A DNA stretch of 38,013 bases from an uncultured Clostridia bacterium (GTDB taxonomy: Bacteria > Bacillota > Clostridia > Christensenellales > Borkfalkiaceae): contig CAMUNT010000006.1 in NCBI GenBank assembly GCA_947090365.1, forward strand, positions 1 through 38,013, read 5' to 3'. Of this stretch, positions 7,486 through 15,766 are shown one piece after another (the first letter of the stretch is position 1; every line of letters starts with the position of its first letter). Position numbers and translations under genes: made by a program. A model generated the notes under the pieces. It did not search any database, was not told the DNA's origin, and saw only the letters and a program-made list of their open reading frames with translations.

Positions 7486-9927
7486 CTAACTAACTGCAAC
7501 CTGCTCAATCATATAACATTCGATAATATCTCCGATTTTAATATCGTTAAAGCCCTCGATTGCGCATCCGCATTCAAATCCGAACGCAACCTCCTTTACG
7601 TCGTCCTTAAAACGTTTAAGCTGTCTGACATTGCCCTCAACGACGAGGACGTCGTCTCTGTATATGCGCAGTTTACCGCCACGTACAATCTTGCCTTCAA
7701 GAACGTAGCAACCGGCAATATTACCAACGCCTGTAATTCTGAACGTCTGACGAACTTCACATTTCCCGAGATAAATTTCCTGATACTTGGGTGCAAGCAT
7801 ACCTTTAAGCGCCGACTCCATATCGTCGAGCAAATCGTAGATAATACGGTAAGTCCTTACGTCTACCTTACTTCTTTCGGCAAGAACCTTTGCCTTTGCG
7901 TCCGGACGAACGTTAAAGCCTAATATTATCGCATTCGAAGAGTCGGCAAGCATTACGTCCGTTTCGGTTATTGCTCCTGCACCGCCATGTATAACCTTAA
8001 CCTGAACCTCTTCGTTAGAGAGTTTTACGACAGATTGCTTAACGGCTTCGACAGAGCCCTGCACGTCTCCTTTAATTATGAGATTAAGCGTTTTGAGGTT
8101 ACCTTCCGCAATCATACCGAACATTTCTTCAAGTGATACTTTTGAAGCCGACTTAATCATTGCGTCGCTTCTCTTTCTCATTCTTTCACCCATTACTTCT
8201 TTCATGAGCGACTGGGAAACAGCAAAAATGGTATCACCGGAATTGGGAACCTCTTCAAGTCCGAGAACGTTAACAGCCATAGAAGGACCTGCTTCTTTTA
8301 CTGTTTTACCGCTATCGTCAATCATAGCGCGCACTCTGCCCGTTACAGTACCTGAAATAATATTATCGCCCGTATGCAGAGTCCCGTTCTGCACGAGAAC
8401 CGTTGCAACCGGGCCCTTGCCCTTATCCAGGCGAGCCTCGATTACTACACCTCTTGCTTCGCGTGCAGGATTTGCAAGAAGCTCTTTCATTTCCGCCAAA
8501 AGCAACAGATTTTCCAATAGAGAATTTATTCCCTCACCCGTTTTACAGGAAATAGGACAAAGAACGGTATCACCGCCCCATTCTTCGGGAACAAGTCCGT
8601 AATTTGTCAGCTCCTGCTTGACTTTATCGATATTAGCGCCGGTTTTATCCATTTTGTTAACGGCAACGATAATGCTTACGCCCGCCGCTTTTGCGTGATT
8701 GATTGCTTCTACCGTCTGAGGCATAACGCCGTCGTCGGCCGCTACCACCAAAATAACGAAGTCGGTAACCTGCGCACCGCGGGCACGCATAGCGGTAAAC
8801 GCCTCGTGGCCTGGAGTATCGATAAATGTAATACCTTTACCGTTAACGTTAACGGTATACGCACCGATATGCTGAGTAATTCCTCCGGCTTCACCTGCAA
8901 CTGCATTACTCTTTCTTATAAAGTCAAGAAGGGAAGTTTTACCATGGTCAACGTGTCCCATAACCGTAACAACGGGAGCGCGAGGAACGAGGCTTTCTAT
9001 TTCTTCTACCGTATCCGCCTGCTTTTCGAAAAGCACTTCTTCAGCAGTCTTCTCTGGCTTATATTCAAGTTCGATTCCAAGTCCCGCCGCAATAAGCGCC
9101 GCCGTATCGTAATCGATAGATTCGTTAACGGTTTTCATAACGCCTTCTTTAAACAGCCTTTTGGTTATCTCAACCGCAGAAATCCCGAGTTTTTCGGATA
9201 AAGTTTTAATTGCAATATCATCAGTAGTAACCACAGCACGTTCGATTTTAATCGTCTGGGAGTTCTGCTGTTTTTTATCCTTTTTTACGCGAAGCTTTCT
9301 GTATCCGCTCTTATTTTCGTCGAAATCGTCTATGCTCGCACCTTGCTGCTTTTGTAAAGCACGTTTAGACACCGAATGCCTTTCCTTTTCGACGTAAGTT
9401 TTTTCATAGCTTTGTTTCTTCTTATCGGGACCGAAATTTTTAGGTTTATTGCCCTGCGGTGCAGGAGCAGGCGCAGAAACCGCAGAAGCGTTAAACTTCT
9501 GCTGTCCCAAAGGTCTTCTCTGATTGGCGCTGTTATATGCGGGTGCATTAGGCTTTGCCGGCCCGCGCTGAGGACGCGTTTCGCGGTTAATAAACGTCTT
9601 ATTATCCGTCTTGGCAGTTTTTTCAGGCTGTTGCACCTTAACTTTTTCTGCTTCTTTAACCGCCGTTGCCGCCGATTTTTCGGCTTCAATAGCCTTTTGC
9701 TTTTCAGCCTCTGCAAGGGCAGCCGCCCTCTCTTCGGCTAATTTTTCCGCGGCAAGCCTTTCTTCCTCGATTTTCTTTGCAAGCTTGGCATTTTCAAGCT
9801 CGGCCAATTTCTTTAAAATTTCAGAAGCAGACTTTTCAGCAGTACTGACTTTCTTAATCAGCTCGGAAACAAGTCCGTCCGTTATCAGTTTTCCTATATT
9901 TTCTATATTCTCAAATTTTTTTGCCAT
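7486..9927 (-). CDS. infB: Translation initiation factor IF-2
   Basis: 813 aa. The N-terminal 235 residues are a low-complexity Lys/Ala/Glu-rich extension with coiled-coil character. An IF2-N-like segment follows (about 240-300). The GTPase domain carries G1 GHVDHGKTS, G2 GITQHIG, G3 DTPGHEAF and G4 NKMD. Domains II, III and IV (C-terminal fMet-tRNA binding) are complete. It directs initiator tRNA to the 30S P site. The ATG lies 3 nt after the stop of ylxQ. Confidence 0.98.
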   Translation of the reverse strand: MAKKFENIENIGKLITDGLVSELIKKVSTAEKSASEILKKLAELENAKLAKKIEEERLAAEKLAEERAAALAEAEKQKAIEAEKSAATAVKEAEKVKVQQPEKTAKTDNKTFINRETRPQRGPAKPNAPAYNSANQRRPLGQQKFNASAVSAPAPAPQGNKPKNFGPDKKKQSYEKTYVEKERHSVSKRALQKQQGASIDDFDENKSGYRKLRVKKDKKQQNSQTIKIERAVVTTDDIAIKTLSEKLGISAVEITKRLFKEGVMKTVNESIDYDTAALIAAGLGIELEYKPEKTAEEVLFEKQADTVEEIESLVPRAPVVTVMGHVDHGKTSLLDFIRKSNAVAGEAGGITQHIGAYTVNVNGKGITFIDTPGHEAFTAMRARGAQVTDFVILVVAADDGVMPQTVEAINHAKAAGVSIIVAVNKMDKTGANIDKVKQELTNYGLVPEEWGGDTVLCPISCKTGEGINSLLENLLLLAEMKELLANPAREARGVVIEARLDKGKGPVATVLVQNGTLHTGDNIISGTVTGRVRAMIDDSGKTVKEAGPSMAVNVLGLEEVPNSGDTIFAVSQSLMKEVMGERMRKRSDAMIKSASKVSLEEMFGMIAEGNLKTLNLIIKGDVQGSVEAVKQSVVKLSNEEVQVKVIHGGAGAITETDVMLADSSNAIILGFNVRPDAKAKVLAERSKVDVRTYRIIYDLLDDMESALKGMLAPKYQEIYLGKCEVRQTFRITGVGNIAGCYVLEGKIVRGGKLRIYRDDVLVVEGNVRQLKRFKDDVKEVAFGFECGCAIEGFNDIKIGDIIECYMIEQVAVS

Positions 9928-9930
9928 ATA

Positions 9931-10254
9931 CTATTCACCGCCTTCGGTATATAATTCGTAACCGGATTCTCCGCTATTTAAAATTGCATCAGCAAGATTC
10001 TTATCCTGTATTGCCGCGAGACGGCAATCGGTTTTGCCGACCAGCTTTTCAAAATCATCTCCGCATACAAGAAGCGGACAATTAAATTTTCTCTTGTATT
10101 TTAATGCGTATCTTATAGAGTTTTTTGCCGCATTTCTATCGAGAAGCAACAAATATACCCCGCCTTTCAGTGTACCTACAGCGCTCGAACCTAAAACAAT
10201 CTTTCGCGCACGTTTACAAAAACCAATATAGGAATGCACTTTACTTTGTGCCAA
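9931..10254 (-). CDS. ylxQ: L7Ae-family K-turn binding protein YlxQ
   Basis: 107 aa from a TTG start. The L7Ae/L30e core is visible: GFCKRARKIVLGSSAV, then GGVYLLLLDRNAA, then PLLVCGDDFEKLV. An ATG at 10290 is in frame, but a perfect GAGGAGG lies 6 nt upstream of the TTG at 10254, and homology starts only after it, so the TTG is the better start. It overlaps the end of ylxR by 14 nt. The family binds kink-turn RNA; its cellular role is poorly known. Confidence 0.88.
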   Translation of the reverse strand: MAQSKVHSYIGFCKRARKIVLGSSAVGTLKGGVYLLLLDRNAAKNSIRYALKYKRKFNCPLLVCGDDFEKLVGKTDCRLAAIQDKNLADAILNSGESGYELYTEGGE

Positions 10255-10507
10255 AGTACGCCTCCTCAATAGTATCATAGATTTTATCATTTACAGGAAA
10301 CGAAAAAACCTTATTCAAAAGCCGTTGCTTTTTCAATTTTTTAATACAGTCGGAGTTATTGCATACGTACGCTCCCCGTCCGGAAGCTTTTAAAGTGAAA
10401 TCCAAAAATATTTCGTCACCGCTTCTGACAATGCGTAACATTTCTTTTTTTTCAAATAATTGCCGACACGCAATGCACATTCTCAGCGGTGCCTTTTTAG
10501 TCGTCAT
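10241..10507 (-). CDS. ylxR: YlxR family protein (DUF448)
   Basis: 88 aa. PLRMCIACR near the N-terminus and GRGAYVCNNSDCI (about 44-56) are the hallmark motifs of YlxR, a small basic RNA-binding-like protein encoded between nusA and infB. Its two CxxC-like elements may bind a metal, although that is not established for all members. It sits 7 nt downstream of nusA. Confidence 0.92.
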   Translation of the reverse strand: MTTKKAPLRMCIACRQLFEKKEMLRIVRSGDEIFLDFTLKASGRGAYVCNNSDCIKKLKKQRLLNKVFSFPVNDKIYDTIEEAYFGTK

Positions 10508-10514
10508 CTATAAT

Positions 10515-11603
10515 TTAATTCTCCGTTTCTTCGGAATTTTGTGTAGTGAGCCCAAGTTTTTTAGCAACAGATTCGCTCTTTACGTCGATTTTCCATCCGG
10601 TCAATCTTACGGCAAGGCGCGCATTTTGTCCGTCTTTACCTATTGCAAGAGAAAGCTTATCGTCTGGAACCACCGCAAGCGCAGTCTTTTCATCGGTAAG
10701 CTGTGTTACCGAAATAACTTTTGCTGGCGACAGTGCTTTCGCGATAAACTCGAGAGGATTTTCAGACCAGGGAATAATATCGATCTTTTCACCTTTCAGC
10801 TCTTCCACAATTGCGTTAACCCTTGCGCCCTTATTACCGACGCACGCACCGATTGCGTCAACTCTCGGGTCTTCCGAATAAATAGCAACCTTCGTTCTTC
10901 CGCCGGCCTCACGGCTGATTTCCTTAATTATTACAGTACCCTGCTTTATTTCGGGAACCTCTTCTTCAAAAAGCTTTCTTACAAGGCCTGCCGAGGCTCT
11001 GCTTACGAGTACCTGTGCACCCCTGAAACCGTTTTTAACGCGCTTTACGAAAACCTTGATTTTATCGTTAACGTTATATTTTTCTCCGGGAACCTGATCG
11101 GCTGGAAGCATAAGACCTTCAACCTGCCCCTTGCCCAGCTCAATATAAACGTTTTTAGCGTCGATTTTACGGATTACTCCGACCAGAAGCTCGCCCTCTT
11201 TATCGGAAAACTCGTTAACTGCGGCATCTCTTTCGGTCTCATTCAATTTCTGCAATATAACCTGCTTTGCGGTTTGTGCGGCAATTCTTGAAAAATCTTT
11301 GGGGACAAATTTTTCATAAACCCTGTCGCCAAGTTTATAGCTCTTCTTGATTTTCTGAGCGTCTTCAAGCAAAATCTCGTTTTCGGGGTCGATTATTTCA
11401 TTAACCGCAGTTTTAACCGTAAAAAAGTCAATAGTTCCTCTTTCCGGATTGGTTTTAACTTCTACCGCGCCGGTACCGACCGCATACTGTTTTTTGCACG
11501 CGGAGACAAGAGCGTTTTCAAGCGCGTCTAAGAATACTTGTTGCGGTATACCCTTTTCTTTTTCCAGATCGGCAAGAGCCGCAAAAAAATCTTTATTGGT
11601 CAT
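10515..11603 (-). CDS. nusA: Transcription elongation/termination factor NusA
   Basis: 362 aa, the usual length in Bacillota, which lack the C-terminal acidic repeats of E. coli NusA. Order: N-terminal RNA polymerase-binding domain (1-130), S1 domain (about 135-200), then KH1 and KH2 (about 200-345) with the motifs DAIGACVGNKGAR and LAIGKDGQNARLA. It modulates pausing, termination and antitermination, so it is relevant to the attenuators in this window. The start is supported by AGGAGATAATATT before the ATG. Confidence 0.97.
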   Translation of the reverse strand: MTNKDFFAALADLEKEKGIPQQVFLDALENALVSACKKQYAVGTGAVEVKTNPERGTIDFFTVKTAVNEIIDPENEILLEDAQKIKKSYKLGDRVYEKFVPKDFSRIAAQTAKQVILQKLNETERDAAVNEFSDKEGELLVGVIRKIDAKNVYIELGKGQVEGLMLPADQVPGEKYNVNDKIKVFVKRVKNGFRGAQVLVSRASAGLVRKLFEEEVPEIKQGTVIIKEISREAGGRTKVAIYSEDPRVDAIGACVGNKGARVNAIVEELKGEKIDIIPWSENPLEFIAKALSPAKVISVTQLTDEKTALAVVPDDKLSLAIGKDGQNARLAVRLTGWKIDVKSESVAKKLGLTTQNSEETEN

Positions 11604-11645
11604 AATATTATCTCCTGATAAATTCTGCTCGTAATTTTAATGATA

Positions 11646-12104
11646 TTATTCGAATTTAATTGCTTTGTTTATTTTTGCAATTTTATTTAAGCTTATTTTA
11701 AGTTCGTCCTTATCTGTTTTAACAGTCACCGAATTCCCGTCGAAGCCCGTTAAAATGCCTTCGATTAACTTTTTGCCCTTTAATGGCGCATACAACTTTA
11801 CTTCAACTTCTTTTTCAAGATTTCTTTCAAAGTCGCGTTGAGTTTTAAAGGGCCTGTCAAGTCCGGGACTTGAAACGTTTAAAGTATAGGGTGCACCGAA
11901 TGAAGGATCAAGCTCGTCCAGCGGAATATCGATTGCTTGATGAAACTTTTCACAAGTATCCAAATCGACGCCGTTTTTCGTATCTATGAATATTGTAAGA
12001 ACGCCCGTCTTATTTTCAAATACGACGTCAACAATTTCGATATTCATATCTTCCGCTATATTTTCTACGGCAGACTGTATTTCCACAACGGATTTAAACT
12101 GCAT
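11646..12104 (-). CDS. rimP: Ribosome maturation factor RimP
   Basis: 152 aa. The N-terminal domain (alpha/beta, ending in FIDTKNGVDLDTCEKFH) and the motif YTLNVSSPGLDRPF (about 92-105) are typical; the C-terminal SH3-like domain follows. RimP acts in 30S assembly and heads the nusA-infB operon. AAAGGGGTG precedes the ATG. A promoter and a leader hairpin are visible upstream. Confidence 0.95.
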   Translation of the reverse strand: MQFKSVVEIQSAVENIAEDMNIEIVDVVFENKTGVLTIFIDTKNGVDLDTCEKFHQAIDIPLDELDPSFGAPYTLNVSSPGLDRPFKTQRDFERNLEKEVEVKLYAPLKGKKLIEGILTGFDGNSVTVKTDKDELKISLNKIAKINKAIKFE

Positions 12105-12123
12105 AACACCCCTTTATATGATT

Positions 12124-12148
12124 ATTGAGTGCCTGAACGGCACTCAAT
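12124..12148 (-). other. Hairpin in the rimP operon leader
   Basis: ATTGAGTGCC and GGCACTCAAT form a perfect 10-bp stem with a 5-nt loop, about 20 nt upstream of the rimP start codon. No U-tract follows on the minus strand, so it is not an intrinsic terminator. It lies inside the predicted 5' untranslated region and could influence mRNA stability or initiation. Confidence 0.65.
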
Positions 12149-12174
12149 CTCATCTAACGATTAAGGTTAAATTA

Positions 12175-12203
12175 ATTTTACCATATCGCTATAAAAAATG
12201 CAA
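12175..12203 (-). promoter_or_regulatory. Candidate promoter of the rimP-nusA-infB operon
   Basis: On the minus strand TTGCAT (-35) is followed by a 17-nt spacer and TAAAAT (-10). The -35 is weak but the spacing is exact. The same TTGCAT box with a 17-nt spacer occurs before the TM1266-family operon. It starts just after the stop codon of the PolC-like gene, so the ribosome-assembly operon can be transcribed independently. Confidence 0.55.
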
Positions 12204-12206
12204 GCT

Positions 12207-13739
12207 TTATTGCAGTTTTGGCAAAGATTTTTTTATTTTTATCAATTCAAGAAAAATTTTGGCCGTAACATAGGCATCATCTATTGCCCTGTGATGGTTA
12301 AAAGAAATTTTAAAGTGATCTGCAATAGTATTCAGCTTATAATTAGACAGAAACAAAAGCTCTTGCGCAAGAGGAATCGTGTCAATAATTTTTCTGTCAA
12401 GCAGGTATCCGAGTCGCGAACAATAATAATCGACAAATCTGAAATCGAAATTAGCCATATTGTGACCGACTATAATGTTACCTTGACAGAACTTAAAAAA
12501 GTCCGGCATAACATCTTCGTACGTCGGTGCGTCCTTTACCATTTCTTCGGTAATACCCGTAAGATTGATTATCTCTTCCGAGAGCTTTCTTTGCGGATTA
12601 ACAAATGTCGAAAAGCTTTCACATATAATGCCGTCAACTATTTTGTAAGCGCCGATTTCGATTATGGCATCCATATTACCCGATGTCGGAGCCGAATTGA
12701 GTCCCGTAGTTTCAAGGTCGAATACTACGAAAGTTTTATTTTTCAGACAATTGGGAATTACAGACGTTTCAAACATATCGGTCTGAGCAATATCCGTAAA
12801 CTCCTGCGGTTTTATAACCGAATAAAATTTCGGAACAGGCTTAGAGGGTCGTTTTTCAGGAGAGAAATTATCGGGAACGGAACCGAAATCGATAGAGTTT
12901 GCGGTATAACGCAAATTGCCCTTAAATAATTCCGTTTTTCCCGTACAGACTATACTGTCACCGATCTTCAAAGCCCGAATTTTATCTATATTTTTTAAAC
13001 GGGGAAAATAAGTAACCCTAAGCGTAGCCGTACCGTCACTTATCACGTAATTAAAGTAGGTTTTTGCCTGATTTTTGCTGTTTGTATAGGTCCTTTCGTA
13101 AATATCCTGAACTGTTCCGCAAACGACGACCTTTTCGCCCTCAAAATTCAAATCGCTTATGTATACGGCGGATTTTTGCTTTTCCGTACCGTCCAAATTT
13201 GAAAACTTTGTTATACCGAAATAGCGTACAGGCATTTCAAATTCATCGCTTTCATATTCTTCGTCAATTTCAATATCCGAAGTTTTTTTAACGTTTTCAA
13301 CACACTTGCCGAAAAATTCGCCGCAAAAATCCCGTTTAAGACAATTGACGATTTGCGGGCAAATTTCGTTACTTGAAACGCCGTGCATCACGCTTATGGT
13401 AAATTCAAACCCTTTCTCATTTTTTTTAACTTCAATATCTTCCGCACTAACAACGACAGACAGAGCTTTAAAACTGTTTTTTACTGCCTCTAAAATTTTC
13501 TGTCTGACCATTTCGGCATCGGGAGATAATTTGTTTATTTCCAACCTGCACCCGAACTGCGACGGAACGTATTTCCTGATTATTTTAAAAATTTCTTCTT
13601 TTTCTACGTCCAGAAAAGCTTTGTCTGTTATAATTCTTACTTTGACAATATCAGACTGGCTGTCTAGCACGACTGATTTTATTATTGCATCGTGAAAATT
13701 ATCAAGCAAACGGATTTCATTCAAACATTTTTCATTCAT
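12207..13739 (-). CDS. PolC-derived protein: N-terminal + OB + 3'-5' exonuclease, no polymerase
   Basis: 510 aa. Residues 1-170 resemble the PolC N-terminal region; 200-285 is an OB fold (GTVQDIYERTY, FNYVISDGTATLRV); 335-500 is a DEDDh proofreading exonuclease with D341 and E343 (VFDLETTG), D432 (NFDFRF), H483 and D488 (HHRAIDD), all intact. Full PolC is about 1400 aa and carries a PHP domain split around the exonuclease; here a 45-residue linker replaces the first PHP part, and nothing follows the exonuclease. The gene occupies the usual polC site between ispG and rimP and overlaps ispG by 8 nt. It may be a separate proofreading subunit or a repair nuclease; function is inferred. Confidence 0.85.
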   Translation of the reverse strand: MNEKCLNEIRLLDNFHDAIIKSVVLDSQSDIVKVRIITDKAFLDVEKEEIFKIIRKYVPSQFGCRLEINKLSPDAEMVRQKILEAVKNSFKALSVVVSAEDIEVKKNEKGFEFTISVMHGVSSNEICPQIVNCLKRDFCGEFFGKCVENVKKTSDIEIDEEYESDEFEMPVRYFGITKFSNLDGTEKQKSAVYISDLNFEGEKVVVCGTVQDIYERTYTNSKNQAKTYFNYVISDGTATLRVTYFPRLKNIDKIRALKIGDSIVCTGKTELFKGNLRYTANSIDFGSVPDNFSPEKRPSKPVPKFYSVIKPQEFTDIAQTDMFETSVIPNCLKNKTFVVFDLETTGLNSAPTSGNMDAIIEIGAYKIVDGIICESFSTFVNPQRKLSEEIINLTGITEEMVKDAPTYEDVMPDFFKFCQGNIIVGHNMANFDFRFVDYYCSRLGYLLDRKIIDTIPLAQELLFLSNYKLNTIADHFKISFNHHRAIDDAYVTAKIFLELIKIKKSLPKLQ

Positions 13740-14781
13740 TTAATAGTCTGTCAATCTCCTTTAAGAATTCTTCCTCTGCATATTCCGCTTCAACGCGTCT
13801 GAATATTTCGCCGTTTTTGAAAATCACGCAGTAATCCTCGGCCCCTGCAATACCCAAATCGCATTCCTTCGCTTCACCGGGGCCGTTAACGACACATCCC
13901 ATTACCGCAATTTTTAACGGTTTCGAACAGCTTTCCAAGTAATTTGTTACTTTTTCCGCAAACCGCATGGAATTCCATCGACAACGCCCGCACGTAGGAC
14001 AGGCAACGACGTCCGCATAATTTTTATCCAGACCGACAGCCCGCAAAATTCTTTTTCCCGCATAAATTTCCTTAACAGGATCGTCAGTAATTGATACACG
14101 CATTGTATCGCCTATACCTTTTAAAAGCAACGCCCCGAGCGCAACTGACGATTTGACTACCGCCATCTGTTCCGTACCCGCCTCGGTTACTCCTATATGC
14201 AACGGATAATCCGTCCTTTGGGAAAGCAACGTATACGCTTCTACAGTCGTATGGACATCGGAAGCTTTTACGGAAATAACTATATCCGTTACTCCGTACT
14301 TTTCCAAAATACCCACGCTTTTCAATGCGCTTTCAACAAGCGCGTCAGCCCCTCTTCCGCACATTGTTAAAAATTCTTTATCTATGCTTCCGGTATTAGA
14401 ACCGACGCGCACCGACACTTTATGAGCCTTTATGCAGTCGGCGACAGCTTTTACGGCGCTTTCGGCACCGATGTTGCCGGGATTTATGCGAACCTTATCG
14501 CACCCGTTTTCAATCGCCGAAACAGCCAGCTTATGTGAAAAATGAATATCGGCAACAATAGGAATATGAATTATGTCTTTTATTTTTTTTATGGCGCAGG
14601 CATCAGCATCGTCAAGGACTGAAACACGAACAATATCACACCCCGCTTTTTCCAAAGACAAAATCTGATTTATAATCTCATCGGTTCTGGAAGTTTTGAA
14701 AGTACACATTGACTGTAATTTGACACTTTCCCCTCCGCCTACCGCTACTTTTCCGACGTAAACTTTTTTTGTTGTTGTCAT
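13732..14781 (-). CDS. ispG: 4-hydroxy-3-methylbut-2-enyl diphosphate synthase (flavodoxin type)
   Basis: 349 aa, typical of bacterial IspG/GcpE, the penultimate enzyme of the MEP isoprenoid pathway. The N-terminal TIM barrel begins with VKLQSMCTFKTS. The C-terminal iron-sulfur ligands are CPTCGRC (about 263-269) and GCVVNGPGEAKECD. The start MTTTKKVYVGKV fits the family, but no Shine-Dalgarno precedes it; a terminator-like hairpin sits immediately upstream. It is followed by the PolC-derived gene with an 8-nt overlap. Confidence 0.95.
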   Translation of the reverse strand: MTTTKKVYVGKVAVGGGESVKLQSMCTFKTSRTDEIINQILSLEKAGCDIVRVSVLDDADACAIKKIKDIIHIPIVADIHFSHKLAVSAIENGCDKVRINPGNIGAESAVKAVADCIKAHKVSVRVGSNTGSIDKEFLTMCGRGADALVESALKSVGILEKYGVTDIVISVKASDVHTTVEAYTLLSQRTDYPLHIGVTEAGTEQMAVVKSSVALGALLLKGIGDTMRVSITDDPVKEIYAGKRILRAVGLDKNYADVVACPTCGRCRWNSMRFAEKVTNYLESCSKPLKIAVMGCVVNGPGEAKECDLGIAGAEDYCVIFKNGEIFRRVEAEYAEEEFLKEIDRLLNE

Positions 14782-14795
14782 ATTTTACAAAAATG

Positions 14796-14817
14796 CAGAC
14801 AGTGTTTCCACTGCCCG
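14796..14817 (-). terminator. Terminator-like hairpin between nrdR and ispG
   Basis: On the minus strand CGGGCAGTG, a GAAA loop and CACTGTCTG make a 9-bp stem (two G-U pairs) followed by CATTTTTG. It lies 9 nt downstream of the nrdR stop codon and ends 14 nt before the ispG ATG. It may attenuate readthrough from nrdR into ispG. Confidence 0.6.
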
Positions 14818-14825
14818 TCTTCCTT

Positions 14826-15284
14826 CTATTTTTTACTTTCCATCATTCTTTGAAGTTCTTCTAAAAAGCTTGAAATATCTTTAAAAGAACGGTAGACACT
14901 CGCATACCTGACGTATGCAACCTCATCGTGCTTTTTAAGCTCGTTCATAACAAGCTCACCAATATGCTTTGAAGAAATTTCCTGCTCCATAGAGTTGTAA
15001 ACCTGTTTAGTTACAGCGTTTACGATTTCATCGATAACGGTCATCGAAACTGGACGCTTTTCGCAAGCTTTGATAATGCCGGTCTTGATTTTCTGCGCTT
15101 CGAAAGTCTGACGTGTGCCGTTCGATTTTACAACAAGCACAGGCGTATCTTCAATTGTTTCGTAAGTGGTAAATCTTTTACCGCAACTGAAACATTCGCG
15201 ACGCCTTCTTATCGTCCTGCCTTCATCAGCCGAACGGCTGTCAATTACTTTACTGTCTTCATATCCGCAGTAAATACATCTCAT
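14826..15284 (-). CDS. nrdR: Transcriptional repressor NrdR
   Basis: 152 aa. The N-terminal zinc ribbon MRCIYCGYEDSKVIDSR...CFSCGKRF has both CxxC pairs. The ATP-cone domain (about 48-138) follows, beginning with LVVKSNGTRQTF. NrdR senses ATP/dATP and represses ribonucleotide reductase genes, none of which is in this window. AGAGGT precedes the ATG. Confidence 0.97.
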   Translation of the reverse strand: MRCIYCGYEDSKVIDSRSADEGRTIRRRRECFSCGKRFTTYETIEDTPVLVVKSNGTRQTFEAQKIKTGIIKACEKRPVSMTVIDEIVNAVTKQVYNSMEQEISSKHIGELVMNELKKHDEVAYVRYASVYRSFKDISSFLEELQRMMESKK

Positions 15285-15339
15285 TGATTTGACCTCTTTA
15301 ATTGGGTATTAAACGCTGAATTTTAGGCATACTTTTTAT

Positions 15340-15642
15340 ATGCTTTTATTATACATTATTTTTATCGTGTATATTATTGCCGTCAACTTTTACGCCGTAA
15401 TTTTATTAAAAACACAGCGTGACGAAGCGTGCGGCGACGAGGGTAAAATGAACAGCGGTGACGGCAAACTGATTTTGACCGCAATTCTCGGCGGAGCCGT
15501 AGGTATATACGTAACTATGTTCATTTTAAGATACAGACTTAAAAATATGCTTCTTATGGTTCTTATGCCTGTAATTGCCGTACTAAATATTTATCTTATA
15601 ATAACGGCGTTCCGCTCAGGTTTTACCTTTTTTATCGTTTAA
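15340..15642 (+). CDS. DUF1294-like small membrane protein
   Basis: 100 aa with three to four predicted hydrophobic helices. A DUF1294-like pattern is visible: N near the first helix, a charged loop with DEACGDEGK, then LILTAILGGAVGIYVTMFILRYRLK with the GG..G motif and a basic RYRLK. Its function is unknown. There is no Shine-Dalgarno. CATACT lies 6 nt upstream of the ATG, where a -10 box for a leaderless transcript would be, but the -35 is poor. It is divergent from nrdR. Confidence 0.7.
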   Translation: MLLLYIIFIVYIIAVNFYAVILLKTQRDEACGDEGKMNSGDGKLILTAILGGAVGIYVTMFILRYRLKNMLLMVLMPVIAVLNIYLIITAFRSGFTFFIV

Positions 15643-15729
15643 CCACTATATCTATGTTTTATATTTACATTATACCACAATATATTGATAAAATAAAGGC
15701 TTTTGACAGAATTTTTTTAATTATTTTAA

Positions 15730-15766
15730 AAAATAAAGCAACAGTATCGCTGTTGCTTTATTTTTC
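15730..15766. terminator. Bidirectional terminator between DUF1294-like gene and mscL
   Basis: AAATAAAGCAACAG and CTGTTGCTTTATTT form a 14-bp stem with a 5-nt loop, with A and T tracts on the two sides. It can end the plus-strand gene stopping at 15642 and the minus-strand mscL stopping at 15765. Confidence 0.9.

Noticed and set aside
10359..12929. Long plus-strand open frames opposite nusA and the PolC-like gene (310 and 243 aa)
   Set aside because: They lie antisense to clear genes, have no ribosome binding site or family motifs, and are Cys/Phe/Arg/Asn-rich as expected of shadow frames.
12207..13739. Frameshift or truncation of a full-length polC
   Set aside because: The missing PHP part is internal (between OB and exonuclease) and no polymerase-core sequence is readable in any frame downstream; the next gene, rimP, follows after a promoter.
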